A stretch of 64,000 bases of DNA from Pedobacter lusitanus (GTDB taxonomy: Bacteria > Bacteroidota > Bacteroidia > Sphingobacteriales > Sphingobacteriaceae): the NCBI RefSeq assembly GCF_040026395.1, contig NZ_CP157278.1, positions 1,798,001 to 1,862,000 on the forward strand, in the 5' to 3' direction. The position numbers and the translations under genes are program-made. Below, piece by piece: positions 17,156 to 26,485 of the stretch (position 1 is the first letter of the stretch; every line of letters begins with the position of its first letter). The notes under the pieces were generated by a model. The model was not told the DNA's origin, made no database searches, and worked only from the letters and a program-made list of their open reading frames with translations.

Positions 17156-18717
17156 ATGGATCGTAAACAGTTTATCAAAAGTAATATTGTCTTAGGTATA
17201 GGACTAACGGCTTCAAAAATAAGTGCTGCTGTTCCGCTGCCTGAAAAAAAGGAGACTGAACACCATCGTGTAATTGTTATTGGTACTGGCTATGGAGCTG
17301 CAGTTGCAGCCCTGCGCATGGCCGAAAAAGGGATTAAAGTACTCATGCTGGAAATGGGTATGGACTGGCCGGCCAGTAAAGAACATCGCACTTTCTCCAA
17401 ACTGATTTTTCCGGATAAACGTTCTACCTGGTTAAAATCACACAGTATATTGCCTTTTGCCAATGTCTTTACCTTTAAAAAGTACACAGGCGTATTGGAC
17501 AGAATAGATACCGATCAGCTGAAAGTTTATGTAGGCAGAGGTGTCGGTGGTGGCTCACTGGTCAATGGAGGAATGGCTGTAGTACCTAAAAGAGCCTATT
17601 TTGAAAGTATCATGCCGGAAATCAATGCCGCAGAAATGTACGACAAATATTTTCCGCTGGCCAACCGGATGTTAAAGGTCAATTCCATTTCGCCCCGCTT
17701 TTTTGAAACTACTCCTTATTATAAATTTGCCCGTACTGCAAGAGATCAGGCTCACAAAGCTGGTTATAAAACCGTTTTTGTACCCAATGTCTATGACTTT
17801 GACTATATGGAAAAAGAAAGCCGGAAAGAGGTTTATCAATCTGCTTTAAATGGTGAAGTTGTGTATGGAAACAATGCTGGAAAACAAAGCCTGGATAAAA
17901 CTTATCTGGCCGCAGCCATGAAAACAAAAAACGTCGAAATCAGACCATTGTATAGTGTAAGATCTATCCACAGTACAAAAACAGGTTATAAGCTGGAAGT
18001 GGATAACATCAATACTTCAGGAGATACCGTATTTTCACAGGATTTCAGCTGCGATTTTCTTTTTGTCTGTGCTGGCAGCATGGGTACATCCGAATTGATG
18101 GTCAAAGCCAAAGCAACTGGTACTTTACCGGCGCTTAATCAGGAAGTAGGCGAAGGATGGGGGAATAATGGTAATGTAATGGCTGGCAGAAACTTTATCA
18201 AACAAGGTACAGGCAGTAAACAGTCCTGTATTCCAACCATGGCAATTGATGACTGGGATAATAAAGAACATCCCGTTTTTGCTGAAATTTCGCCCATGCC
18301 TATGAAAATGGAAACCTGGACTTCTTTATATCTGGCCATTACTAAAAATCCGAACCGTGGTAAATTTAGCTATAACGCCCTGACCAATAAAGTGAATTTA
18401 AAAGTCGCCGAAAATTTCAGCACAAATGCCATAGCGGATGTCAAACAGCTGATGGACAAATTAAATAACGAAAATGGAGGCACCTACGCCCGTTTGTTAT
18501 TTAAGCACGGTATTAACGGAGAAATCTGTTATCATCCTTTAGGTGGCTGCGTTATAGGCCGGGCAACAGATTTATATGGCAGATTTAAAGGTTATGAAAG
18601 ATTATACACCTGCGACGGTTCATTACTACCGGGCAGCACAGGTGTAAATCCCTTTGTGACCATTACTGCAATTGCTGAAAGAAATATAGAAAAGATCATT
18701 GCAGAAGATTTCCAAAA

Positions 18718-18724
<7 letters not shown>
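17156..18724 (+). CDS. GMC-family flavoenzyme, cholesterol-oxidase-like
   Basis: A 522-residue FAD enzyme. N-terminal MDRKQFIKSN plus a hydrophobic stretch (to about 26) resembles a Tat-like signal but lacks the RR pair. The FAD Rossmann motif is VIGTGYGAAVAALRM (about 41-55), the second contact is GRGVGGGSLVNGGM, and the C-terminal active site reads YHPLGGCVIG and GVNPFVTIT, giving H460 and N498, which match the His/Asn pair of class I cholesterol oxidases. It would oxidise a secondary alcohol with oxygen or another acceptor; the sterol substrate is uncertain because this GMC subgroup also acts on other alcohols. Convergent with the next gene, overlapping it by 7 bp at the stops. Confidence 0.78.
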
Positions 18725-19322
<598 letters not shown>

Positions 19323-19333
19323 AATTGTTTCTT

Positions 19334-19642
19334 TTAATTTTTCATCTTATCAGCGAAGCGTACTGACATTAATAAGCTTATTACAGCTATACCTGCAAAA
19401 AACACGATAACCGAAAGACTGTTGTCGGCTGATATCTTACCGGCTCTGAACAACAGATAACCTGCTGCCAGGTTAAAGAGCGCCCAGACTACATTTAAAA
19501 ACGGAGATGAAAGTCCTTTCCCCGGTGGATTTGCAAAAGGTGTAGGAAATGCGTCTCCTGAAATACCTTTAGTAAAATGAGGTACGAAATTCGCTAAAAA
19601 CATACCGGCCCAGAAGCCGCTGAAATAATGATACCATTGCAT
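19334..19642 (-). CDS. Small three-helix membrane protein
   Basis: A 102-residue protein with three likely membrane segments: about 5-22 (YFSGFWAGMFLANFV), 48-65 (FLNVVWALFNLAAGYLLF) and 75-95 (SLSVIVFFAGIAVISLLM). It has a conserved-looking loop GDAFPTPFANPPGKGLSSP. Such proteins are widespread and uncharacterised. It is transcribed toward the isochorismatase-fold gene (49 bp apart, containing the TTGA repeat), and follows the TetR/MFS genes by 57 bp, so all may lie on one transcript. No function assigned. Confidence 0.65.
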   Translation of the reverse strand: MQWYHYFSGFWAGMFLANFVPHFTKGISGDAFPTPFANPPGKGLSSPFLNVVWALFNLAAGYLLFRAGKISADNSLSVIVFFAGIAVISLLMSVRFADKMKN

Positions 19643-19699
19643 AATGAAGAGTTTAAGTGATATTTTTTTTTATTATATGAACCTGTTGAATTAATTTTT

Positions 19700-20920
19700 C
19701 TACTGATCACTTCTCAGATATTTATAAAATGAAACCGCAATAATAAGTGCAGTTATACCCTGAAAAAAAATAGCAGCCGGTGCACCTATCTTTTGGGATA
19801 TGACCCCAATGATCAGACTTCCCAGTGGAAGCATACCAAAATAAGCCATTGCCACATAACTCATTACCCGGCCTCTCATTTCAGGATCTGAGTCTACTTG
19901 TATGATGGTAAGACAGATTGTTGTCTGACACATCATTCCAAACCCTGACAATGCAGCAAAAAACATCGCTAACGGAAAATAACTGAATTGAGAGAAAAGC
20001 AACAGACTGACACCGAGAACTATAGTATTGATCAGCAAAATAAACTTAAGATTTGCTTCTGGTTTCACAGATGCAAGAAATACAGAACTGATCACAGCAC
20101 CTGCACCGATAAAACTATTGATATAACCATAGGTAGCTGCATCCCCCTTAAAAACCACTTTAGCAAATACCGGCAGCAGTGTGTTATAAGGCAACACCAA
20201 AAGACTGATCAGGCCAAGCATCAGCATCATGATCCGGATAGAAGATGTGTTTTTCAGATAGGTAAAGCCATCACTCAGATCAGACCTGATTTTCTTTTTT
20301 ACCGGTGCAGTTACATAAACAGGTAATTTCATTAAAAGCAGGGATATGATCACTGCCACAAAACTCACCGCATTTAAAAGGAAACAGGTACCTGCACCAA
20401 ATTTCACCAGGATAATGCCAGATAATGCCGGGCCAATTAATCTGGCCAGGTTTACCATTGAAGAATTAAGCGCAAGCGCATTGGGCAAATCGGCTTTATC
20501 TGTTACCATCTCATGGATCAGGGGCTGACGGGCTGGTACATCAAAAGCATTGATGACGCCAAGTATACCGCTCAGCAAAAGTATCTCCCAAACCCTGTAA
20601 TGATTGGCATAAGTCAGTATAGCAAGTAAAACGGCCTGTACCATAGAGGCTATCTGGGTAATCAGTAATACTTTATATCTGTTATATCTGTCTGATGCAA
20701 TCCCGCCTAATAAAGAAAAAAGAAAGGATGGAAACTGAGACACAAAAACGGTAAGACCAAGCATAAAAGCAGAATGTGTCATCGTATAGACCACCCAGCT
20801 CACTCCTGTACGTTGCATCCATGTGCCAATTTGAGAAACAGACTGGCCACCAAAAAACAAACTATAGTTTCGGTTACCAAAGGCACGGAATGTATTGGTT
20901 ATACGCTCAGTTTTTATCAT
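19700..20920 (-). CDS. MFS exporter, EntS-like (DHA3 type)
   Basis: A 406-residue major-facilitator transporter with about twelve membrane helices. The N-terminus FRAFGNRNYSLFFGGQSVSQIGTWMQ and the loop GGIASDRYNRYKVLL (the cytoplasmic 2-3 loop signature) match the EntS/DHA3 group of drug and siderophore exporters, as does DVPARQPLIHEMV. It probably extrudes a toxic or small organic compound. It lies 68 bp downstream of a TetR regulator on the same strand, and a palindromic operator shared with the TetR gene sits 25 bp before its start. Substrate unknown. Confidence 0.88.
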   Translation of the reverse strand: MIKTERITNTFRAFGNRNYSLFFGGQSVSQIGTWMQRTGVSWVVYTMTHSAFMLGLTVFVSQFPSFLFSLLGGIASDRYNRYKVLLITQIASMVQAVLLAILTYANHYRVWEILLLSGILGVINAFDVPARQPLIHEMVTDKADLPNALALNSSMVNLARLIGPALSGIILVKFGAGTCFLLNAVSFVAVIISLLLMKLPVYVTAPVKKKIRSDLSDGFTYLKNTSSIRIMMLMLGLISLLVLPYNTLLPVFAKVVFKGDAATYGYINSFIGAGAVISSVFLASVKPEANLKFILLINTIVLGVSLLLFSQFSYFPLAMFFAALSGFGMMCQTTICLTIIQVDSDPEMRGRVMSYVAMAYFGMLPLGSLIIGVISQKIGAPAAIFFQGITALIIAVSFYKYLRSDQ

Positions 20921-20945
20921 ATTATCTGTTCTATTAATTAATCAT

Positions 20946-20972
20946 TTCGACATTATTTGTCAATTTGTCGAA
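20946..20972. promoter_or_regulatory. Putative TetR operator before the MFS gene
   Basis: TTCGACA (20946-20952) and TGTCGAA (20966-20972) are inverted half-sites with a 13-nt spacer, 27 nt overall. The same geometry recurs before the TetR gene, with one base changed in one half-site. Confidence 0.7.
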
Positions 20973-20988
20973 TAACGGGCAAATTTTT

Positions 20989-21606
20989 TTATTTCTTTAA
21001 ACCATGGATAACTAAACGGGCCAATGAACTTACCGCTGTCTCCATCCTGCTAAAATCATTCTCCAACACCATTTCTCTTTTTAAACCATGCAAACTGCTC
21101 AGGAGCACAAAAATCAAGTCTTCCTGTTCTGCCGGTTCCATAGGGCGCAATTCTCCCGTTTTTATACCAAAGGTTAATAGCTGTCTGAGCAATTCGCTCT
21201 CCTTTTCAATTACACGTTTATGAATGAGATGTTTGGCTTTATTGAAATTAGACATTTCAGTTGCATCCATGCCTACATCCAGGGCACTGTAAAGCGCTCT
21301 TCTTTTCTCCAAAAGTTGCAATCTGGTTAAGTAAAAGGCTTTTATTTTTTGTTCTGAAGTAGATTCCTGAGCTACTGCTACAGCAACTGCTGCCAGATTT
21401 TCGCTAATTTCGGAGTCCATGACAGCATCTAAAATTTCATCTTTACTTTTATAATAATAGTAAAGAGAACTTCTTCCCTTCCCGACAGCTTTAGCTACAT
21501 CGTCCATGGTTACTTTTTGAAGTCCATGTGCCTGAAACAGTTGTTTGGCAGCTTGTAATATCTGCTTCTGTATTACATCATCTTTTACCGGCTCGCTGAC
21601 AGACAT
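20989..21606 (-). CDS. TetR/AcrR-family regulator
   Basis: A 205-residue regulator. N-terminal helix-turn-helix of the TetR kind (ILQAAKQLFQAHGLQKVTMDDVAKAVGKGRSSLYYYYKSKDEIL, about 16-59), then an all-helical ligand domain. It probably represses itself and the MFS exporter downstream through the matched operators at 20946-20972 and 21642-21668. It has a consensus promoter. The inducer is unknown; the pairing suggests a compound exported by the MFS protein. Confidence 0.93.
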   Translation of the reverse strand: MSVSEPVKDDVIQKQILQAAKQLFQAHGLQKVTMDDVAKAVGKGRSSLYYYYKSKDEILDAVMDSEISENLAAVAVAVAQESTSEQKIKAFYLTRLQLLEKRRALYSALDVGMDATEMSNFNKAKHLIHKRVIEKESELLRQLLTFGIKTGELRPMEPAEQEDLIFVLLSSLHGLKREMVLENDFSRMETAVSSLARLVIHGLKK

Positions 21607-21628
21607 AGTTTTATTGTTTTAACAGATA

Positions 21629-21668
21629 CAAATATAGTGATTTTGACATTTAAACAAAATATGTCGAA
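21629..21668 (-). promoter_or_regulatory. TetR-gene promoter overlapped by its operator
   Basis: On the minus strand TTTG (21658-21655), 18 nt, TATATTTG (21636-21629) is a near-perfect Bacteroidota promoter. The inverted repeat TTTGACA (21642-21648) / TGTCGAA (21662-21668), spacer 13 nt, covers the -33 box and most of the spacer, which predicts autorepression by steric block. Confidence 0.78.
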
Positions 21669-21720
21669 AAATCTATTTATTCCTTTACGATCAGCTGATC
21701 ATAAAGAATTGTTATTTCGC

Positions 21721-21766
21721 AAAAAGGGGAGGTTTCAGCGATATTGATTTCGCTAAAACCTCCCCT
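21721..21766 (-). terminator. Intrinsic terminator of the sulfatase-locus transcript
   Basis: On the minus strand a stem GGGGAGGTTT / AAACCTCCCC with an inner AGCGA / TCGCT pairing is followed by TTTTT. It lies 22 nt after the stop codon of the beta-galactosidase, the last gene of the operon. Confidence 0.92.
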
Positions 21767-21787
21767 CCTGAATAAAACCGGAATCTC

Positions 21788-24700
21788 TTATTTAACCGGT
21801 TTAATCCAATAACTGTAAGTCTGCTCTGCAAAAGGAATACGATACTCCTTTAACGGACTGGAACCCCAGCTGTCTATTCCCTGTACACCAGACTGCTGTG
21901 CGTCCATATGCACGTAAATACTGTTTCTTTCAGTTAATTCACCAGAATGATACTGTTTTTTATCCTGTTCAGGGTCCAGATCATCCAGGCTGTAAGGCAG
22001 TGCAGAGAAGCTTAACAGATTACTTCCGGAAGCAAACTGTAACCCCTTACCTTTCTGATTGGTGAAACTTACCCAGCGTACATCTGTTTTATTGCCACTT
22101 TCCTGCGGACGGGCATAAGCAAAATACTGGTCTTTTGTTTTTTGTTTATACAAACCAACCAGCGAAGCTGTTTTTCTGTCCCAGTAGTTCTCCCACGGGC
22201 CTCTGCCGTAAAACTCTATATTTTCATATTCTTTTTTCAGCTCCAGATCAGTTCCTACTCTTAGCAGCAGCGGATATTTACCCTTAACGGTATTTAAATG
22301 ATAATCCATTTTTAAAGTACCGTCAGCAAAAACGGTAATAGCCGACTCCTGTATAGCTTCACCTTCGAGTAATTCCTTTTTGAAATTCATAGTATAACTG
22401 CCATCAGCATTTTGATTCAGTTCTGCAGAAAGCAGTTTTCCGGTTTGATAAGCATCTCTCCATTTACGCAGTCTTTTATTGAAACCTGCACCAATATCAT
22501 TATCCGTTGGTGCTCTCCAGTAAGCCGGAACAGGTCCTTTTTGCAGCAACTGCTCTCCATGCTGAAAATAGCTTTTCAACAAACCTGCTTTAACATCAAA
22601 TTCGATCTTGAAATCTTTACCCGAAACAGCATATATCTGCTCGGTTTTATTAACCTGCAAACTACCTTTTACTGCAGGTATCTGCAAAGCAGGCTCAATT
22701 TTATTTAGGGCAAACTGCTCATAGGCCACTTCATAACCTTTTTCTAAAAATGGTTCTGCTTCTTTAAGCACATAATGTACATTCAGAAAATACTCTTTAC
22801 CAGGCTGCTGTTTAAATTTAACTGGTAAAGCAACAGTAATTTCTGCACGGGGACCAACAGCCAGACTGGCAACTGTTCCTTTATCAACTATTTTTCCGTT
22901 TTCTGTAAGCTCCCAGTTTAACTGCGTATGTGCTATATTTCTAAAAAAATAGCTGTTGTTTATCTTAATCTCATAATTTCCAGCATAAGTTGTTTTTATA
23001 AACTGATGTGTCTTTTTAACCTGTACAGCCATAGGTGTCAACCCTCTGTAAGCCGTAACTACTCCCTTAACACAGAAATTATTATCACTAAAATCTTCAT
23101 TAACCGGGCCGGAAAGCGGGAAATCACCACCATAAGCTAAAATGCGTTTTCCATTTTTAACAGTGTCTAAACCCTGGTCAATCCATTCCCAGATAAAACC
23201 GCCCTGTAATTTAGGGTTGTGCTCTATCGCATTCCAGTATTCATCATAATTACCCAGACTATTCCCCATAATATGCGCAAACTCGCTCATAATTAAAGGA
23301 CGTGTCTCGTTGCTTTTTGAATACTCAATCAGCCAGTTTGGATCAGGATACTGTGGCACAATCATGTCTGTATTGAAATCTTCTTCTGCACGTTCGTATT
23401 GTACCGGACGCGTATTGTCTGTATTTTTAAGCCAGTTATATCCTTCATACATATTGGTTCCGTTTCCGGCTTCATTACCCAGTGACCAGGTCACTACCGA
23501 AGGATAATTTTTATCTCTTTCATACATCCTGCGGATACGCTCAAAATGAGCATTACGCCAGGTTTTATCATTTGCAAAAGTCACTGCCAGATCATAACCA
23601 CGGCCATGTGATTCAATATTTGCCTCATCAATGACATATAAACCATATTCATCACAAAGTTCCATCCAGTAAGGATCTGGCGGATAATGAGAGTGACGCA
23701 CGGCATTGATATTGAGTTTTTTCATCATCTCCATATCCTTACGCATATCTGCATGGGTTAAGGTATGCCCCTGTCTGGCGTTATGCTCATGCCTGTTCAC
23801 TCCTTTGATAAAAACACGTTTGCCATTAACCAGAAAATCGCTGCCTTTAATCTCTACACTACGGAATCCTACACGCTGTGGAATGACTTCAAGAACTGCT
23901 CCTTTTTGATCTTTAAGGATGATATTCAGCGTGTATAAATAAGGGATCTCTGCCGACCATTGTTTAACTGACGGAATCTCCTTTTTAAAGTCCACCACCT
24001 TATGGTAATTACCCAGTACGGTTTGTGCAGCTGAAGTTTCTTTCCAGATAGACTTTCCACTTGCATCATTCAGTTCCAGTGCAACAGAAAAGGTATCTGC
24101 TTTACTGTGATTGGTCCGCTGATCCATTCTGTAATTGTCTACGTTAACCTGTACATCCAATACACCATTAGTATAGTCTTTAGTCAGATTACCATTTACC
24201 CTGAAATCACGGATATCCAGTTTTGTAGTGGCATATAAATAGACATCACGTTCTATTCCGGAGATACGCCACATATCCTGGCATTCCAGGTAACTGCCAT
24301 CACTCCAGCGATAAACTTCCAGTGCGATGAGGTTTTTTCCTGGTTTTACATATTTGGTCAGATCAAATTCGGCTGCCAGTTTACTATCTTCACTATACCC
24401 CACTTTTTTCCCGTTCACCCAGATATAAAAGGCGGATTTAACTGCACCAAGATGGATAAAAATCTGCCTGCCATCCCAGTTTGCCGGAACTTCGATAGTT
24501 TTACGGTAAGAACCTACCGGGTTGTTATCAGCAGGAATATCAAAAGGGGGATTTAAACGTCCGCCTCTTTTTTTCTGACCTGCAAACTCATATGGCTGGT
24601 TAACATAAATAGGTAAACCATATCCGTTGGTTTCCCAGTTAGCTGGTACCTTAAAATCTTTCCACCCGGTATCATTGTAATCTGTTTTGTAAAAATCCAG

Positions 24701-24961
24701 CGGTCTTTTGGCCGGGTCCTGTACCCAGTTGAATTTCCATGTTCCATTTAAAGACAGGAAATACGCAGAGTTTTCTTTTTGTCGTTTAGCTGCCAGAGCC
24801 ATATTTTCATAGGCATAAGACTCCGCACGCATAGGCATCCGGTTAACGGATACAATATCCGGGGTTTGCAGCTCGGCAGGGAGGAGTTGTGCTTTCACGG
24901 TAACCGTACCCGAAAGCAGGACTATCATGCCCAAAAGCGTTGATTGAAGTGAGGATTTCAT
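21788..24961 (-). CDS. GH2 beta-galactosidase, secreted (LacZ-type)
   Basis: A 1057-residue, signal-peptide-bearing (about 1-25, ending VKAQ) GH2 enzyme with the full five-domain LacZ layout: jelly-roll (about 65-235), Ig-like domain, TIM barrel (about 385-690), further beta domain and C-terminal beta-sandwich (about 770-1055). Acid/base E497 (WSLGNEAGN) and nucleophile E560 (MSEFAHIMGN) are in place. It would remove beta-galactose in the periplasm. Last gene of the operon starting with the FGE gene; the sulfatase lies 14 bp upstream. Desulfation may precede galactose removal. A strong terminator follows. Confidence 0.93.
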   Translation of the reverse strand: MKSSLQSTLLGMIVLLSGTVTVKAQLLPAELQTPDIVSVNRMPMRAESYAYENMALAAKRQKENSAYFLSLNGTWKFNWVQDPAKRPLDFYKTDYNDTGWKDFKVPANWETNGYGLPIYVNQPYEFAGQKKRGGRLNPPFDIPADNNPVGSYRKTIEVPANWDGRQIFIHLGAVKSAFYIWVNGKKVGYSEDSKLAAEFDLTKYVKPGKNLIALEVYRWSDGSYLECQDMWRISGIERDVYLYATTKLDIRDFRVNGNLTKDYTNGVLDVQVNVDNYRMDQRTNHSKADTFSVALELNDASGKSIWKETSAAQTVLGNYHKVVDFKKEIPSVKQWSAEIPYLYTLNIILKDQKGAVLEVIPQRVGFRSVEIKGSDFLVNGKRVFIKGVNRHEHNARQGHTLTHADMRKDMEMMKKLNINAVRHSHYPPDPYWMELCDEYGLYVIDEANIESHGRGYDLAVTFANDKTWRNAHFERIRRMYERDKNYPSVVTWSLGNEAGNGTNMYEGYNWLKNTDNTRPVQYERAEEDFNTDMIVPQYPDPNWLIEYSKSNETRPLIMSEFAHIMGNSLGNYDEYWNAIEHNPKLQGGFIWEWIDQGLDTVKNGKRILAYGGDFPLSGPVNEDFSDNNFCVKGVVTAYRGLTPMAVQVKKTHQFIKTTYAGNYEIKINNSYFFRNIAHTQLNWELTENGKIVDKGTVASLAVGPRAEITVALPVKFKQQPGKEYFLNVHYVLKEAEPFLEKGYEVAYEQFALNKIEPALQIPAVKGSLQVNKTEQIYAVSGKDFKIEFDVKAGLLKSYFQHGEQLLQKGPVPAYWRAPTDNDIGAGFNKRLRKWRDAYQTGKLLSAELNQNADGSYTMNFKKELLEGEAIQESAITVFADGTLKMDYHLNTVKGKYPLLLRVGTDLELKKEYENIEFYGRGPWENYWDRKTASLVGLYKQKTKDQYFAYARPQESGNKTDVRWVSFTNQKGKGLQFASGSNLLSFSALPYSLDDLDPEQDKKQYHSGELTERNSIYVHMDAQQSGVQGIDSWGSSPLKEYRIPFAEQTYSYWIKPVK

Positions 24962-24975
24962 TTATGTGTTTTACG

Positions 24976-26382
24976 TTAATTTCTTTTAAAGTTCCATTCT
25001 GTCACATCTGACGGACGGTGTGACCGGCCTGCAATTTCCTCGAGCTCTTTAACGATAGCGGGCTGCTGCGCAGCCAGATCATTATGCTCTTTCTGATCTG
25101 TTTCCAGGTTATAAAGTTCCCACCCGGAGGTTTCCAGATCAGCCATGTTTTTTACGCCTTTCCATTTCCCTTTTCTGACAGCCTGACGGCCTCCGTCTTC
25201 ATGAAATTCCCAGTACAGAAATTCATGCTGCTGCTGTTTACCTTTGGAAAGCAATACAGGTAAAATCGAAAGTCCATCTACATGGGCCGGTACTGGTTGT
25301 CTGGTTAATTCGGCAAAAGTTGGCAGAAAATCCCAGAATGCTCCTGCCTGATCACTGCGTCTACCTTTCTGGATTTTTCCCGGCCAGCTGGCAATCATAG
25401 GTTCACGGATTCCGCCTTCGTAAAGTGATCTTTTAATCCCTCTGAAACCACCACTGCTGTTAAAAAATTCAGGATCATTACCGCCTTCACGATGTGGTCC
25501 ATTATCGCTGGTAAAAATAATCAGGGTGTTTTTGTCCAGTCCAAGGGCTTTTAATTTAGCAACCACCTGCCCTACATAGGTATCCAATGTGGTCACCATC
25601 GCGGCATAGGCAGCATGAGGATAGGCCTGTGGCTGATAACCATTACCATCCCATTCTTTTTTTATCGCCCGTGGCTGTTCATTAAATGCTTTTTTATACT
25701 GCTCAAATTCTTCATTTGCAGCCGGCAGCTGCAAACCAGCATGAGGCAAAGTATAGGATAAATACAGAAAAAACGGTTTGCGCTGATTGTTTTCAATAAA
25801 GTTTAGTGCCTGTTGCTGAATCAGCTCTGGTGCATAAACCTGGAGATTGGTAAAGCTGTTGTCCAGATTAACCTTTTGTGTATTATTCCATAAGTGTTCC
25901 GGAAAATAGTTATGGGACTGGCGCTGGCAGTTATAACCATAGAACTGATCAAAACCCTGATTTAACGGATCGCCGGATGAACCGACAAAGCCCAGGCCCC
26001 ATTTCCCGAAATCGCCTGTGGTGTAACCTGCTTTTTTAAACATTTTAGCAAGTGTGATGGTAGAATCTGGTAAAGGCCGCTGCCCTTCTGGTTTAATCTC
26101 GTAATTACCCCGGATTGCGGTATGTCCGGTATGCTGCCCGGTCATTAAAGAAGATCTTGAAGGGGCACAGACCGAAGTACCTGCATAAAACTGGGTAAAT
26201 AACAACCCGTTTTCTGCTAGTTTATCAATGTTTGGTGTCCGGATCAGCTTTTGTCCGTAAGCGCCCAGGTCACCATAACCCATATCATCTGCCAGAATAA
26301 AAACCACATTGGGTTTGTCCTGCGCTTTCAAAATAGTAACCGCTGCAAAAGTTAAGCAGATAAACGTAGCCAGTTTCTTCAT
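24976..26382 (-). CDS. Formylglycine-dependent sulfatase (family S1)
   Basis: A 468-residue exported sulfatase (signal about 1-21, ILKAQ). Metal-binding start NVVFILADDMGYGDLG (residues 25-40), and the maturation motif CAPSR with C72 as the residue converted to formylglycine, followed by SSLMTGQHTGH. Later HPHAAYAAMVTTLDTYVG and the TSDNGPHREGG block complete the site. It belongs to the arylsulfatase/GalNAc- or galactose-sulfatase side of S1 and would desulfate an oligosaccharide in the periplasm. Its activating enzyme, FGE, is encoded first in the same operon. Exact bond position is not deducible. Start chosen for the signal peptide. Confidence 0.92.
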   Translation of the reverse strand: MKKLATFICLTFAAVTILKAQDKPNVVFILADDMGYGDLGAYGQKLIRTPNIDKLAENGLLFTQFYAGTSVCAPSRSSLMTGQHTGHTAIRGNYEIKPEGQRPLPDSTITLAKMFKKAGYTTGDFGKWGLGFVGSSGDPLNQGFDQFYGYNCQRQSHNYFPEHLWNNTQKVNLDNSFTNLQVYAPELIQQQALNFIENNQRKPFFLYLSYTLPHAGLQLPAANEEFEQYKKAFNEQPRAIKKEWDGNGYQPQAYPHAAYAAMVTTLDTYVGQVVAKLKALGLDKNTLIIFTSDNGPHREGGNDPEFFNSSGGFRGIKRSLYEGGIREPMIASWPGKIQKGRRSDQAGAFWDFLPTFAELTRQPVPAHVDGLSILPVLLSKGKQQQHEFLYWEFHEDGGRQAVRKGKWKGVKNMADLETSGWELYNLETDQKEHNDLAAQQPAIVKELEEIAGRSHRPSDVTEWNFKRN

Positions 26383-26398
26383 TTTTAAATCCGTTTAA

Positions 26399-26436
26399 CA
26401 GACAAACCCCGCCTGTAAAAAGGCAGGATTTGTCTG
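26399..26436 (-). other. Hairpin between SusD and sulfatase of locus 2
   Basis: CAGACAAA / TTTGTCTG stem with further inner pairing GCCT / AGGC lies in the 103-bp gap. It lacks a T run, so it more likely protects the 3' end of the SusCD mRNA or attenuates the distal genes. Confidence 0.55.
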
Positions 26437-26485
26437 ATTATAAAATATACCGGGAATTTCAGATCCTTTTAAAATTCAAACAGGT

